Shown here piece after piece: positions 23,961 to 35,450 of a DNA stretch of 64,000 bases. Origin of the DNA: Callipepla californica brunnescens (Eukaryota > Chordata > Aves > Galliformes > Odontophoridae); the NCBI GenBank assembly GCA_023055505.1, contig JALIRH010000064.1, forward strand, positions 310,001-374,000, read 5' to 3'. Each line of letters begins with the position of its first letter. Position 1 is the stretch's first letter. Both the position numbers and the translations under genes were made by a program. The notes beneath the pieces were generated by a model, which made no database searches, was not told where the DNA came from, and saw only the letters and a program-made list of their open reading frames with translations.

Positions 23961-25416
23961 AGCATTGTCTTCCCAAACCCCTTATAGAGTATAGATAAGT
24001 TTGCTTCCTAAACAGAATAATGAGCATTATGAAAAAGGGGATCTGATTTTTTAAAATAACTGAGGATGCCAAAAAACAAATGCAAAGACATCAAATAAAT
24101 AGAATCTACTATTGATAATTTACTATAACTAGGAAAGCATAAAGTCCTGAAAGGGCAACCTCTGATGACAGGAAGTCATTGGCATTTTCAGCTGCGTTGG
24201 CTTTATCACATGTACTTTACTTAGTAAGTGTGACGGACAATTCATGTCAGGGATTTTGATGTCATTCAGGCTGATAGGATTTAGAGGTATGATACATCTT
24301 TCTTGCTTCAATTGGGAACAAAGTGTACAAAGAAATTGCATGGTCACACTGTTCAAAGTTAAATGTAGACCAGAAGAGAGAAAAAGTCAATGTGCCTCAC
24401 TGCAGTATTTGCTCTTAGCATGCAGTTGCAAGCTTTGAAAGTCCTGTTTAAGTATCTCTTTTTTAAGATAAATACCTATTAAGTAATGTATATGCACAAG
24501 CTGAAGTGTTAAATGGTTTGTTGAAACCTATTAGAGTACACAAGATGATAAACATAAATTATAGCTAATATACTGCACCAGTGATTTTTAAACATAAAAA
24601 TTACTGACACTGTAAAAACACACTTGAGTCATCGTAGCAGCATAATAGCACTAATCCATGTTTATCCAACCGTGCACTTTTCAAAAACAACACAAACCTC
24701 TAATAAATGCTTTGGCTTCACCTTGACAACTTATATGGGTTATTGCCTCGTTCATGCCTGGATAACCATGTGTTATGACTTAAATGTTCTTTAATATCAA
24801 TTTATGCCTTGAAGAAAAAGGATTGAATAACATAGTGTACATATGGTTCAATTTATTACAGCAAAACAATCATTTTAGTTTGAAGATATTTTCTCATGGT
24901 GCATATCATAGAAATCTTATTCAATAGAGCTCTCAATAAACCAGATTTTTTATGTCACAATAAATGAAACTAAGGCAGCTAATTGTTGCTAAGATTCTAA
25001 ATAGATGAGTCTATTTGGCTTTCTTGTCAATCAAGAAATAAATTCCTTAACACTTGTATTTCTGGATTCTAATGTCTCTAATTGGATTTTACACTATCTG
25101 ATTAACGATGTAGTTTATAGACTACTGTAAAAAAATCTGATACTTAAAAAGTGAAAGAGGAAATTGTGGGTTGTCAGCATTTATGGAAAAGGCCAAGACA
25201 ACATTGAGTAATTTAGTACTTTTGCAAAACTGCAACGAGAATCGTAAAACCCAGCCAATCATATCTCCTTTTTGTTAATCTTGTTGTGTGTCCATGACAC
25301 AAAAAAAAGACCCTAGAGTTCTCTCATGAAGAATACCAAAATGTGTAATAGTCTGTACTGAAAATGAATTTCAATTTCAGGAAATTCAGAGAGAGAGAAA
25401 GAAATGAAAGGAAACA
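23961..25416. other. AT-rich DNA, no feature recognised
   Basis: I see no exon, RNA gene or transposon hallmark. The last 30 bases grade into a purine-rich GAGA/GAAA lead-in to the AAGG array. Confidence 0.5.
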
Positions 25417-25644
25417 AAGGAAGGAAGGAAGGAAGGAAGGAAGGAAGGAAGGAAGGAAGGAAGGAAGGAAGGAAGGAAGGAAGGAAGGAAGGAAGGAAGG
25501 AAGGAAGGAAGGAAGGAAGGAAGGAAGGAAGGAAGGAAGGAAGGAAGGAAGGAAGGAAGGAAGGAAGGAAGGAAGGAAGGAAGGAAGGAAGGAAGGAAGG
25601 AAGGAAGGAAGGAAGGAAGGAAGGAAGGAAGGAAGGAAGGAAGG
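25417..25644 (+). repeat. Perfect (AAGG)57 tetranucleotide array
   Basis: The array is 228 bases, 57 uninterrupted AAGG units, all purine on this strand and all pyrimidine on the other. It is flanked by related GAGA/GAAA text (25389-25416 and 25645-25660). Frames through it translate to repeating KEGR and are not genes. Long perfect AAGG/CCTT tracts are highly mutable and can form triplex (H-) DNA. The perfection implies recent expansion. Confidence 0.98.
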
Positions 25645-25660
25645 ATGAAAGAGAGAGATC

Positions 25661-26329
25661 TAACTTTCAGTTTAGAACCTCAGCGTATAGGCTTGAAATT
25701 CTACTAATAGACAGGTGGTGAATAAAACTTACAGAAAAAGTTACAAGCATATGGCAAAAAGAATGCAGCAAAATGTTCTTGTTACTTCTGCAGAACTAAT
25801 TTTTCTACTGTCAGTCTCATTTTCATGATCTTTCCACATGTCCATATTTTGGACATTTACAAATACCTGTTAGTCAAACAAACAAAAAAAACAACTTCAA
25901 TTTATGAAGAAATTCCAATTTTAAAATAGTTGTGGCTATAAGAATGCCTGTTGTAACGAAGACTATTATAAGGTGAAGCAGTCTGTATATAAACTCTACT
26001 AAAGTGGAAAAAGCAGTGGCAGTGCTAGAGCGTTTGTTATTATGAAGAATTTCACAAGTTTCGATTTTTAAACAATGAACATATTGTGAAATATTCACCT
26101 TTAAGTTACAATTTTTTCTTACATGCTGTCTGTAAATATGTAGATTTGGAAAATTTGAAAAAAATAGTTCAGCTATTCAGAGGAAAATAAACTTTTGTTA
26201 TTTCCCACCTCAGAAAGAGTCTTGTAATACAAATTTGAAATGACAAATTATCCAAGTGGGTAAGATAAAACTTCAACTGAAACATGAAGCATGGCCCAGT
26301 TTATTCTGTAAATAAAAGGTTTGATTATC
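25661..26329. other. AT-rich DNA, no feature recognised
   Basis: I see nothing supportable between the AAGG array and the next CR1. Confidence 0.5.
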
Positions 26330-27760
26330 TTAAAAAGGACAAGGTGACTGCGGGAGATTCCTGAGGGCCTGAAGAATGTAAATGTCACTCCTATCACCAG
26401 GAAAGCAAAAAACAATAATACAAGTATCTATAGCTCATTCAGACTCAGTTGGATATTTTGGAAGGTGACAGAGATAAATATTCTGGAAGCCCAAAAATAT
26501 TAAGATTATTAGGAATAGTCACCATGGATTTGTAAAGAGGAATTCATACCTCATTATCCAGACAGTCTCTTACCATGAGATGACTTCCTATGTGGAATAG
26601 GGAAAGTAAAGATGATTTATCTAGACTTTACTGAAGTATTCAACACTATCCCACAATAGCATCTTCATAGACAAACTGATGAAATACAGATTAGATAAAA
26701 GCATGGTGATTTGAAATGACAACTGCTTGCATTTAGAGTGTTGTCATCTGTCAGAAATTCAACTAGAGTCTAGTCAGTAGTGGTGTACTCAAGATGTTAA
26801 TACTAGGGCTAGTACTGTTGAATATCTTCATTAATGACCAAAGTGATGGAGCAGAGTGCCCCCTCAGCAAGTCTGCTGATGGTAGAAAATTGGGAGGAGT
26901 GGATGATGGGTGTAATAGGTACACTGCCAGTACAGAATAGCTGTGTTGACATTCTGAGGAACCTGAAGAAATGAACAAACAGGAAGAACATGAATTTCAG
27001 CAGATAGAAATTAAAAGTCCTGTACCAGGGGAGAAGAAGCTCCAAATAGTACATGCTGAGAGTCACCAGACAGGAAAATCAGTTCTTCAAAGGAGAATCT
27101 GTTGTCCTAACAAGAAGAAAGTGAGTGGAACAGTAGCCAGAATTGTGACTTTGTGGTAATGGTAACAAATAGTATTTTCAGCTGCATTAGTAAAAGTATT
27201 CCCAGCAGATCAAAAGAGGTTATTTTTCCTCATTGAGCAGCAGTGTGAGTTCACACCTATAGTAATGGGTCCAAGCCTGGAGTCCTTAATCCACAAAGAG
27301 CACAAACATATTGGAGTGAATTCAGCAAATCATCACAAAGATGTTGGAGAATATGATATACAAGTTGAGTCTGAGACTTCTTAAACTGTTTATCCTGGAA
27401 AGGGCTCAGGAGAAGCTTGTAAATGTATAATAATATCTGACTGGAGAGAGTAAAGAAGACGAAGCTGTACTCTTCTCATTAATGCACGTTGAAAGGATGA
27501 GAAGCAACAGGTATATATTGAAATACAAGAAATTCCACTTAAAAATGAGCAAGGCAAATTTTATTATCAAGTTGATGGGAACAGGCTGCCCACAGAAGCT
27601 GTAAAACCTCTGTTTTTAGAAAAAAACTAAATGAAATGGACACAGTTCTGAAGAATTTTCTTGTCTGACCCTACTTTGAGCGAGAGATTGTACAAGGAAG
27701 CCTCCAGATGTCTTTGTAACCTCATCGATTCAATGTTCATTGATTCTGTTTTCAACTAAT
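26330..27760 (+). mobile_element. Long, old CR1 LINE copy
   Basis: About 1.4 kb of highly diverged CR1 carrying part of ORF2 and the 3' UTR. In order I see TTCCTGAGGGCCTGAAGAAT, CACCATGGATTTGTAAAGAG, a TCTAGACTTTACTGAAGTAT block (reverse-transcriptase 3' part), GTTGAATATCTTCATTAATG with the aligned CCCTCAGCAAGTCTGCTGAT, AAAATTGGGAGGAGTGGATG, GGAGAAGAAGCTCCAAATAG, CACAAAGATGTTGGAG and GGGAACAGGCTGCCCACAGA. The tail fades near 27750. All frames are interrupted. It is older than the copies at 32760 and 50236. Confidence 0.88.
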
Positions 27761-30700
27761 TCGTTCTGATACTTATTCATGCTCACTCAGAAGACTTATA
27801 ACCGAGTTTATACACAAAGGGATTTGGAATGTGTTGAAATTTTATCTAAAACTTCTATGCTTACACAAGTGTCTTGGTATTAAGTTCCATATTTTAAGGT
27901 TTTCTTCCAAAGTTTTCAATGGAATATTTGGCAAAGAGATAATAAGTTCAGTAAGGTTTTATTTTCTAACAGTACACTTACAGAAGCATTAACTTTTCAT
28001 GAGTATCAACCATTATACTCAAATTTGGAAAAAAATATGATTATGTGAGCTAAGATTTTGGACTGTGGAAATACTAAGTTGAGGTTGAATAAACAGTGCA
28101 AACTTTTATTTGTAGACAAGATTATGGCCTGCAACAATGATGAAGCAATCCAGGTCTTCTCGTTCCCTGTTAATTTGTAGATGAGAGTGCCTAACAATTA
28201 TTAAACTAGTCTGTAAGAATCTGGACAGTTGAACTCCTACAAACCATTTGTCTGTGTACTCTGCCTTCAGCTATGACTCAGGCATGTGTCTATAATTTCT
28301 TGAATGAGAATCCATCCACCACAGACAGGCGGAACTATTGCTAATTCCTGCTTGTTTTTCTTGAAAAAAAAATCAAGGCTATAACTTCAATATCAGTACT
28401 CTATGCACATGCAGATCCAGATCCCTGGGCCTTCAATATACTTCAGAGTAAGAAAGAAACTGAAATGCTCTGTTTGCAACAATGGAGGAAGCATTTTTAC
28501 CAGCAATTATGTGCATGTAGCCTAGTTAATGAAATACGAGTACTTTCAGATGAAACAACCAGAGTATGTTCAGTTGAAACCACCAAATTTATTACTTAAA
28601 ATACTAAGCTAAAGATTTAATACATTCTAAAACCCCCTGTGGAATAAACTGCATAAGTTTTCCAAGTAAGCATGAGTAAGCATCATAACTTTTTACATGC
28701 TAAAGACTACTTCCAAAACAATAAATAGAAAGTTGTAGTGAAAACAGGACATTTTTAGGTTTGTAACAGAATAGTAACAAGCTGCTCTGTCCTGTCCCTT
28801 TTGAACTGCTACATTTCTGTAGTCATCCTTTTTCTCTTTAGAAAAGATTTGTAAAACAATTTTGAATTTTAGAGAAATATGAGTTATGAGAGTGTTAACA
28901 AAGCCCAAATTTAAGCTTGCATTTCATGTTTGTTTCAGAAGACCAAATTATTATTGTGTCAACAAGATTTTTATGCATTTATAAAGTATAAGATTTTATT
29001 TGCCACTATTTCCTAGTATTTTTTAAAAAATAATAAATCTATTTTTTGTTACTTGTATAATTTCTTTTCTCTGTGTAATATGTACAAAAGTTTTCAACAC
29101 AAGAGCTTCTTATTACTTGAAACTGTAAAACATTATTTTCTGGAAATACTTCCTGAAGTTACTTTCCCACCTAGCATTTTTCTGAACAATCATTCCCAGA
29201 CTGTACAGCTCATCTGTGCCATAGTTTAAAAAGAAGATGTATCTTTTGACTGGTTACATTTCAGCCTAGGAAAAATAGCTGCTTCTAATTTTTATTTAGA
29301 ATGGTATATATATATATGTTTTGCTTTCCTTGACTAAAAGTGAGCCAAGATCATAAATAAAGAAGTCTACACACATCTTTATTTCTGCAAATCATGTAAT
29401 CAAATTCAGCATACTACTGAATTTTTAACTCCATTGTAAATACTTTTCTCACACAAACACTTACTAATACTAGGGTTGAAGCAGGTGTGTTACTCTATCT
29501 ACAGCTGTTCTATATGACAGAAGGCATAAATAAAACACATTAAAAAAAAAAAAAAGATAAAAAGATAAAATAAAATAAAGAAAAGCTAGTTTGAATTGTT
29601 CCACAGCTGCAGAGGATGTCAGACCAGTTTCTGATAGCAAGAAAGTGTAAAAGTCAAAATTCATGGTATACTAATTCAGGGGATGATTCTGATGATTTAA
29701 GGAGTGTATGTTATCTCCATACTACTATCACTTTGAAATGTCCCCTCCTAGGATCTTAGCTACACAATAGACATCTTGAATAATATATTGGGGTAAGTCC
29801 AACAGCATCATAAGTTTCATATTTTATGCTGCCTAACTAGTGGCATTGTTCAGGAGCAGTCATTGTTTACTCAGGTAAAATCATTCGTTGTGAGTAGTCT
29901 GGCAGATGGGCATTCTCACAGAGCTACAGGGAAAAGCTATATTACTTAAAGTCTGCTACATGCAAAAAGTTCTGCTTTAAAGCATGCAAGTACTGCTGTG
30001 ATAGAAGAACTAACTGGTTTTGCTGAACTATCAATGACTTCTAGCTTAGGAACCAGTAGAGTTTACTGGTACTGAGCAGGTAGCTTGAGTTTTTACTGCC
30101 TTGTGGTAAATAGAAATTATTGCAGTACTGTAAAGTACATTATTCTTAAATTATTCAGGTCTTCCACATCTTAATGCTGCTTTATCTAAGAACAGGTCAT
30201 TGAAACTTCTGATTTAAAAAAATTCAATAAACATGTTTCCAGTTTTTTCTTCTCCATCTACACTGTGTGAAAACTCAAATTTGAAATCGAACTCTATTTT
30301 AGTATTTTAAGATTATTTAAGGTAATCCTATCAGCTTCCCTTGATGGATTTTTTCTTGTTAGCATTGAGAGTCAGGGTAAATACACAAAGTGTCATTTCT
30401 GTATTTCTGTATTTAATTATTTATTTTCTCTAACTTTTGTAAACTACTTAAACATTTCAAATGGGCATAGACAGTCACACCACTTTCATTCAGAAACAAA
30501 GTGTTCAAAGGAAACATTAAAATTAAGGATTCCCTTTTCCTTGAAAGGGCAAGGAGCAGAGAGGGATCAAAATTTTGCTGGCTCTAAGTTTGGAGCATTG
30601 ACATGGACTGAGCCCACACCAAGCTCTGAACACTAGGAAAGAATAATAACTGTCTGTTTTAGTATATTGATAGCATTTATTTCAGTGAGTAGCAATTTTG

Positions 30701-31390
30701 TTTTGGATTCAAGAAGTGGAATTGTATTTAAAATGGGTATTTTATTGTCTTGCTGCTTGGGGTATATTTTAAATGAAGCTCTTGAAAGTAAAGGGTTAAA
30801 ATAGAAAGAACTGAACTAGGTAGACAGTCAGGTTGTAACAGGTGAAAAGTCCTTTTAGTACTGTGGCCAGTCTTGGCTTCTTTGAAGAGAAGTCCAGGAA
30901 ACAAGTTAAGTAATAGATTCCTTCCATAGTATAATCTTCTCCATTTGGCAATCAAAGGGTTAGGATTTCTGAACTTTGCAGTATATCTCCGTGTCTAAGA
31001 GCATAAGATTTATTCATCTTTCTGTAATTTGTGCAGTGTTTTGGTTTTTTTTTTTTTGGAAACTTTTATTATTGACAGTTGTAACAATCTGTAGCAATAC
31101 CTTTTTGTCTAAAGTAGGCTTCCTTCGAATTTGTGTAATCAGAGAGCTCAAAAGTCCTTCAGTTATGGAGCAGAATGCATATTTCTTCAATATTTAACTA
31201 CTTTTATGCCCATTATGTTACAGGCATCTTTACTTTCCCCCTCACAGTTCTTACTCACCCAGCCTTTAGAGGTCCAACCTACTGTCTCATTAAACAGGCT
31301 ACATTGTGTCTTTAGTTTTTTGTTGTTGCATTGGATGAACTGTTCCAACAAAAATTGTTCTTGATTTTTCTTCCTATTTCATTTGCAATA
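27761..31390. other. AT-rich DNA, no gene seen
   Basis: No exon or RNA gene is recognised. An A-rich patch (about 29540-29584) and short AT runs (about 29306) are simple repeats. A GC-richer stretch at about 30535-30640 is unassigned. Confidence 0.5.
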
Positions 31391-31785
31391 TGAGGGCTGC
31401 TTTGAGAGCAGTGCCTCCTATTTTATTATACTGGCCCATGACATCAGAGGCAAACGGTGGTGGTGTGTCAGTAGAGGCCAAACCTTCCCACCAGTGTTGT
31501 GTTACATTTTGTTGCTGTGCCACAGGAGGCAGCAGAAGGGCAGTCTGATAAAGTGGTGCCTGACGTGGAAGCATGTACGGAAGAAAGGGGTGGAAATAAA
31601 CTCCTCCATGCATAAAAAAATGGCTTGTTCATTGCTGATGAAAATGCATTGCCAATGTTGTTGACTTTTGAAAACAAGAGTTTTATAGCTGAGATTTTTT
31701 TTTCTATCAGTGTTAGTATGCTCCTTGAATCTGTTATAGTTTGCATAGAAATAAATAAAAGGTATCACTTTCGGAGCAAACTCCA
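31391..31785 (+). mobile_element. Internally deleted mariner with both ends (MITE-like)
   Basis: A 395-bp non-autonomous mariner of the Galluhop type. The left end is TGAGGGCTGC..., then GCAGTGCCTCCTATTTTATT. The right end is AATAAAAGGTATCACTTTCG followed by GAGCAAACTCCA, whose reverse complement mirrors the left end. TA dinucleotides flank both ends (31389-31390 and 31786-31787), as expected for the mariner target duplication. The leader matches the copy at 5303. After about 31625 the sequence jumps to the 3' untranslated part, so the transposase is deleted. The start codon is also lost (GTG in the expected place). Confidence 0.88.
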
Positions 31786-31787
31786 TA

Positions 31788-32759
31788 TTTTATAACATGC
31801 AATTTGATTTATTCTTTAACTCAAGCAAGAATCTTTCATTTGCCAAGAACAGCATTTGGTGATCTGATGACTTAGTTTCTGAGTAATAATCACTTTACAA
31901 ATGTGTACATAGGAAGATTTCCACATTTTAAAATATTGTTATTTTTTTCAATAAGGGATTTTGCTGTCATTTTATTAATTATCAGCAAATGACTAACAAG
32001 ATTCTTTGGTATTTTTTATTTCAATTGCATATAATTTTTACAATCTTGAATAAAAGTGTCTTTAGAAAACTTTTTTTCCCGATTGTTCATATGTTCATAT
32101 TTCCTGATTTTTCATATTATATAGGAATACATTCAATATGCAAAGCATGTGCTGTCCTGATTATAAAATAATTTTGTTCTGTTATCAGCCTAAATTTATA
32201 CAGAGAAATACTGTGAAGAAAATAACATTTGCAGCAATTGAAGTTAAAGTAAGCAGAGATTTTAAAGGTGGAAAATGTTTAGAGGTAGTGAAAGAAGAAA
32301 CAAAAATGTGGAAATTAAGGACATTTTCTTTTTCTATATTTTAAGTAATTTATTTAAATGGTAGGCATTCTATCTGTTTCTGTTAAACATACACATATAT
32401 TAAAAGAAGCTAGACTAACTTTACTTATTTTTAATAAGAAAATTATGACAGTGAGCTGTGCAAGTATTGATGATGCAAGTGCTATTTCCTCAATGTCTAG
32501 TCTACTCAGGGTCAAATAATTACAAAAGTCTAGTGGGTATCTGCAAATGCTTGTCACCATGCCACCTGAAAACTTCATACACTTTTGTTATTCATTAAGT
32601 ACACTGCAGAAAGAAGAAATGTGACATTGCACACAAATGCATTTAAAAATATCTAATATTTCTCTATGTTCCCGTGTTGCTCTATTAGTAATCTTATTTT
32701 AGCATGTCTTGGAAACTCATAATAATTTTCTCACTATGGACAGTCTTTCTCTCTCTCTC
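31788..32759. other. AT-rich DNA, no feature recognised
   Basis: I see no gene or transposon hallmark. Confidence 0.5.
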
Positions 32760-33070
32760 CTGGAAAGAGACCTATGGAGGGCTACAAAGGATGTTTCTAT
32801 GGTAAGTTTTATGATGAGGGGAAATGTCCACAAAGTGAAGCACAGGAAGTTCTGCACAAATGTGCATGGGAACTTTCTTCACAGTGCAGTGACGGAGCAC
32901 TGGCACAGCTGCACAGAGAGGTGGTGGAGTCTCCTTCTCTGGAGACATTCCAGACCTTCCTGGATGCCTACCTGTGCAACCTGGGCTAGGGAGCTGCTTT
33001 GGCAGGGGGGTGGACTAGGCGATCTCTAAGAGGTCCCTTCCAGCCTCACAGTCCTGTGATTCTGTTACAG
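32760..33070 (+). mobile_element. CR1 LINE 3' end, relatively well preserved
   Basis: It contains GAGGGCTACAAAGGATG, CACAGGAAGTTCTGCACAAA, GAGGTGGTGGAGTCTCCTTC, CTGGAGACATTCCAGACCTT, CCTGGATGCCTACCTGTGCA, GGCAGGGGGGTGGACTAGGC and GAGGTCCCTTCCAGCC, then CCTGTGATTCTGTTACAG as the tail. This is the CR1 group with the TGTGCAACCTG...GGGGGGTTGGACTAG 3' UTR. It is closer to my remembered consensus than most copies here, so it is probably among the younger insertions. Confidence 0.95.
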
Positions 33071-35141
33071 TGGTTTTACATTTAGTAAATTATATACTGT
33101 TAATTTTGCTACAAATACTTCCAATGCAGCAGATAATGCACTTGCTAAATTCTAGAACTACTTTATGTTGCTTCCCTCCCTCTTCCCCCCTCGCCTCCCA
33201 TCCACCCCCCCCCCCCCCCCCAAGTCTTCAAACACTGATCTACCTTTGGAATATTAATCTTTTTGCCTGTGTGATAAGAACTCCAGCTCATAAGAGCTGG
33301 AATGCATCTAGAATATAACAGTCACAGGTGTCGATACAGTCAGTGTAATATAGGTAGCTATTAAATTTGAAAAGAAGCTTGCTTGATAAGCAAACTAATA
33401 TAATTTTATAGGCTGAGTTTACACAGGAACAGTTGCAGTTGAGATGCATGCTGCCTGTTTTCTGCTGTCCTAATTATTTTATCTTCTCCACAGTATGGTT
33501 CCCTCTAGTGATTCTTGTAAGGAAACAGGCTACCCGATCCCTTAATCCAGCTAGCATTTTACAAAAGAAGATTGAAATTAGTTTTGCTTACACCAGATGC
33601 TTTATGTGCAATTGGGTATCAGACAATGGTGACTGAAATATGAAACAGGTAAATTCAATGATCTCCTTTGAAAGAATCTCTTACCTGGGGGAACTAATGT
33701 GAAATGAGTTGTTTGCATATTTGTTGCCACTATGTAGTCCTGTCTCCTCCCCTTATGCAAACCAATGAATGTGTAAGCTGATTGCCTGATATCCCTAGTG
33801 TCAGACTTGGTAACAAGAACTGCAATGAGTATTTGATGGAAGAGAAGCAAAATCAGATTTAGCAGACTGGTTATAGCAGGCAAATATGTTATAAAGTCAG
33901 CATGTTATGTCTGGAACCTTGAGTATGCCATGATAAGGGAAAAGTTTTTATGGGTAACATCTAACAAAAACTGCAGACACTACACTTAGAACAGTATTTC
34001 AATGACTACCTACACCACTGACTTGAAATTCTACAAGTAATACAATTTCTTATTGTGTTTTGCTTTAAAATGATATAATATTTACCTATAGTACTATACA
34101 AAAAAATCTGAATGGTCATGGTTCAGAAAGGTCATGTACTTTTGTATTTAAAGAGCATGGACATGAATGTGACCTCTGAATCAGCTATGAAGATTAGTCA
34201 AACAAGAATAATGTAATATAAGATTAGAGAAAATAAAAGTGTTGCGTATACTGTAATGTTCAGGTTTCTTATTTATCTATATAAGTTTCAGAAAAATACC
34301 AAAATATCCAACAGACATCTTGATCAGTTGAACATTTTCAGTTTCTTTTAATCTTAAAGGAATATTTTATCATTAATACAGGATACACAGACCTGCACAG
34401 CTTGACTGATGAAGAAAACACTGGCCCATAAATATAATATGTACTTTTATCCAGTTTCCCCTGATATGTCTGGAAAGATATCAAAATCCAGGAACAATTC
34501 TCAGTTAATAGATTGTATATAGTGATCCTGTTTTGAAGAATAATAGTGAGTGAAGCTAGGCATATGTATTCAGCCTCACATCTATACTCATCACCTTCAG
34601 TACTTGGTGTATTGAACTTACTATGATGCAGACAGCAGAGCCCAAAGCAAAAAATATTACAACAAATACAAGAAGTTAGCAACATTGCCCTAATTTAGTA
34701 AATATTTCTTGAAACTAGACAACTACTAGCTAACTTCTAGCTAAGTTATAACTGACCAAAAACTTGAACAAATCTTGCAGATAATCAGTAAAATATACTC
34801 CAGGTGTCTGGTGTCCTATCTGAAGTTATGTAGCTTATTTGAATGTCCCCTCTCTCTCTCCAACTGTTGTTACCATTTCAGAGGTTGATTAACACTGAGA
34901 ACAATTTATAATTCAATTCATTATTAGGAAACAGTGAGTTTCACAATCTCAGAACTATCTCTGGACTTAAAGCTTATCTTCAACCAGAGCTCTCCTGCTT
35001 TGTTTGCTTCCCACATATCAGTGTTCCTGGACACGGGAGACAATCTTGAGAGTTAGGTAGGTAGTTCTATCTGCTTCAGGTTTATATTATTGTAAACCCC
35101 CTACAAAGTGCTTTTGTCTTTTCAGTTATATTCTACAGCAG
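33071..35141. other. AT-rich DNA with a poly-C tract, no gene seen
   Basis: Contains a C-rich patch with a 17-base C run (33205-33221) and an inverted pair of octamer-like sites (33711-33719, 33754-33762). Otherwise unrecognised. Confidence 0.5.
33205..33221 (+). repeat. Poly-C tract (17)
   Basis: An uninterrupted run of 17 C within a wider C-rich stretch (about 33172-33221), in otherwise AT-rich DNA. It could form a G-rich secondary structure on the opposite strand. Confidence 0.93.
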
Positions 35142-35450
35142 GTGTGTCCAATCCGCTGCCCACAGCCTCCATATGACCCTGGACAACTAATAACACAGCC
35201 CCACAAGATCATGAACTTTTAATACTATCATGTGATTTTTGGTGATATTTTTAATGAGTTAATTGCAAGTAGCTCGAGTGCAGACTACACAGGTGATGAT
35301 GGAACACTGTGGAGGTGGGGGTGTAGTACAGGGCTGACTTTGGCTCCTGTGCCTGCCACACACACAGGCGAATTGAAACCCACAAGTATTGCATGTTTCA
35401 TGTATTTACACCACTTGGCACGTAAAAAGCAGTGATTACTGATAATGTTA
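35142..35450 (+). mobile_element. hAT/Charlie-like DNA transposon, left part
   Basis: The left end reads CAGGTGTGTCCAATCCGCTG followed by CCCACAGCC and TATGACCCTGGACAACTAAT, ACACAGCCCCACAAGATCAT, then ATGTGATTTTTGGTGATATT and TTAATGAGTTAATTGCAAGT. This order matches my memory of Charlie-group hAT elements, which begin CAG-GTGTCCAATC and continue with CGGCCCTGGACAGC and TATGAGATTTTTTGCGATTT. I do not see the matching right end, so the copy is truncated or decayed and carries no transposase frame. Confidence 0.55.

Noticed and set aside
25364..25721. Two overlapping frames translating to repeating KEGR
   Set aside because: Pure translation of the AAGG microsatellite, not a gene.
31374..31786. 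Cluster of four overlapping 79-94 codon frames
   Set aside because: All lie in the internally deleted mariner and do not correspond to its transposase frame.
33070..33318. Proline-rich frame
   Set aside because: Produced by the poly-C and C-rich patch.
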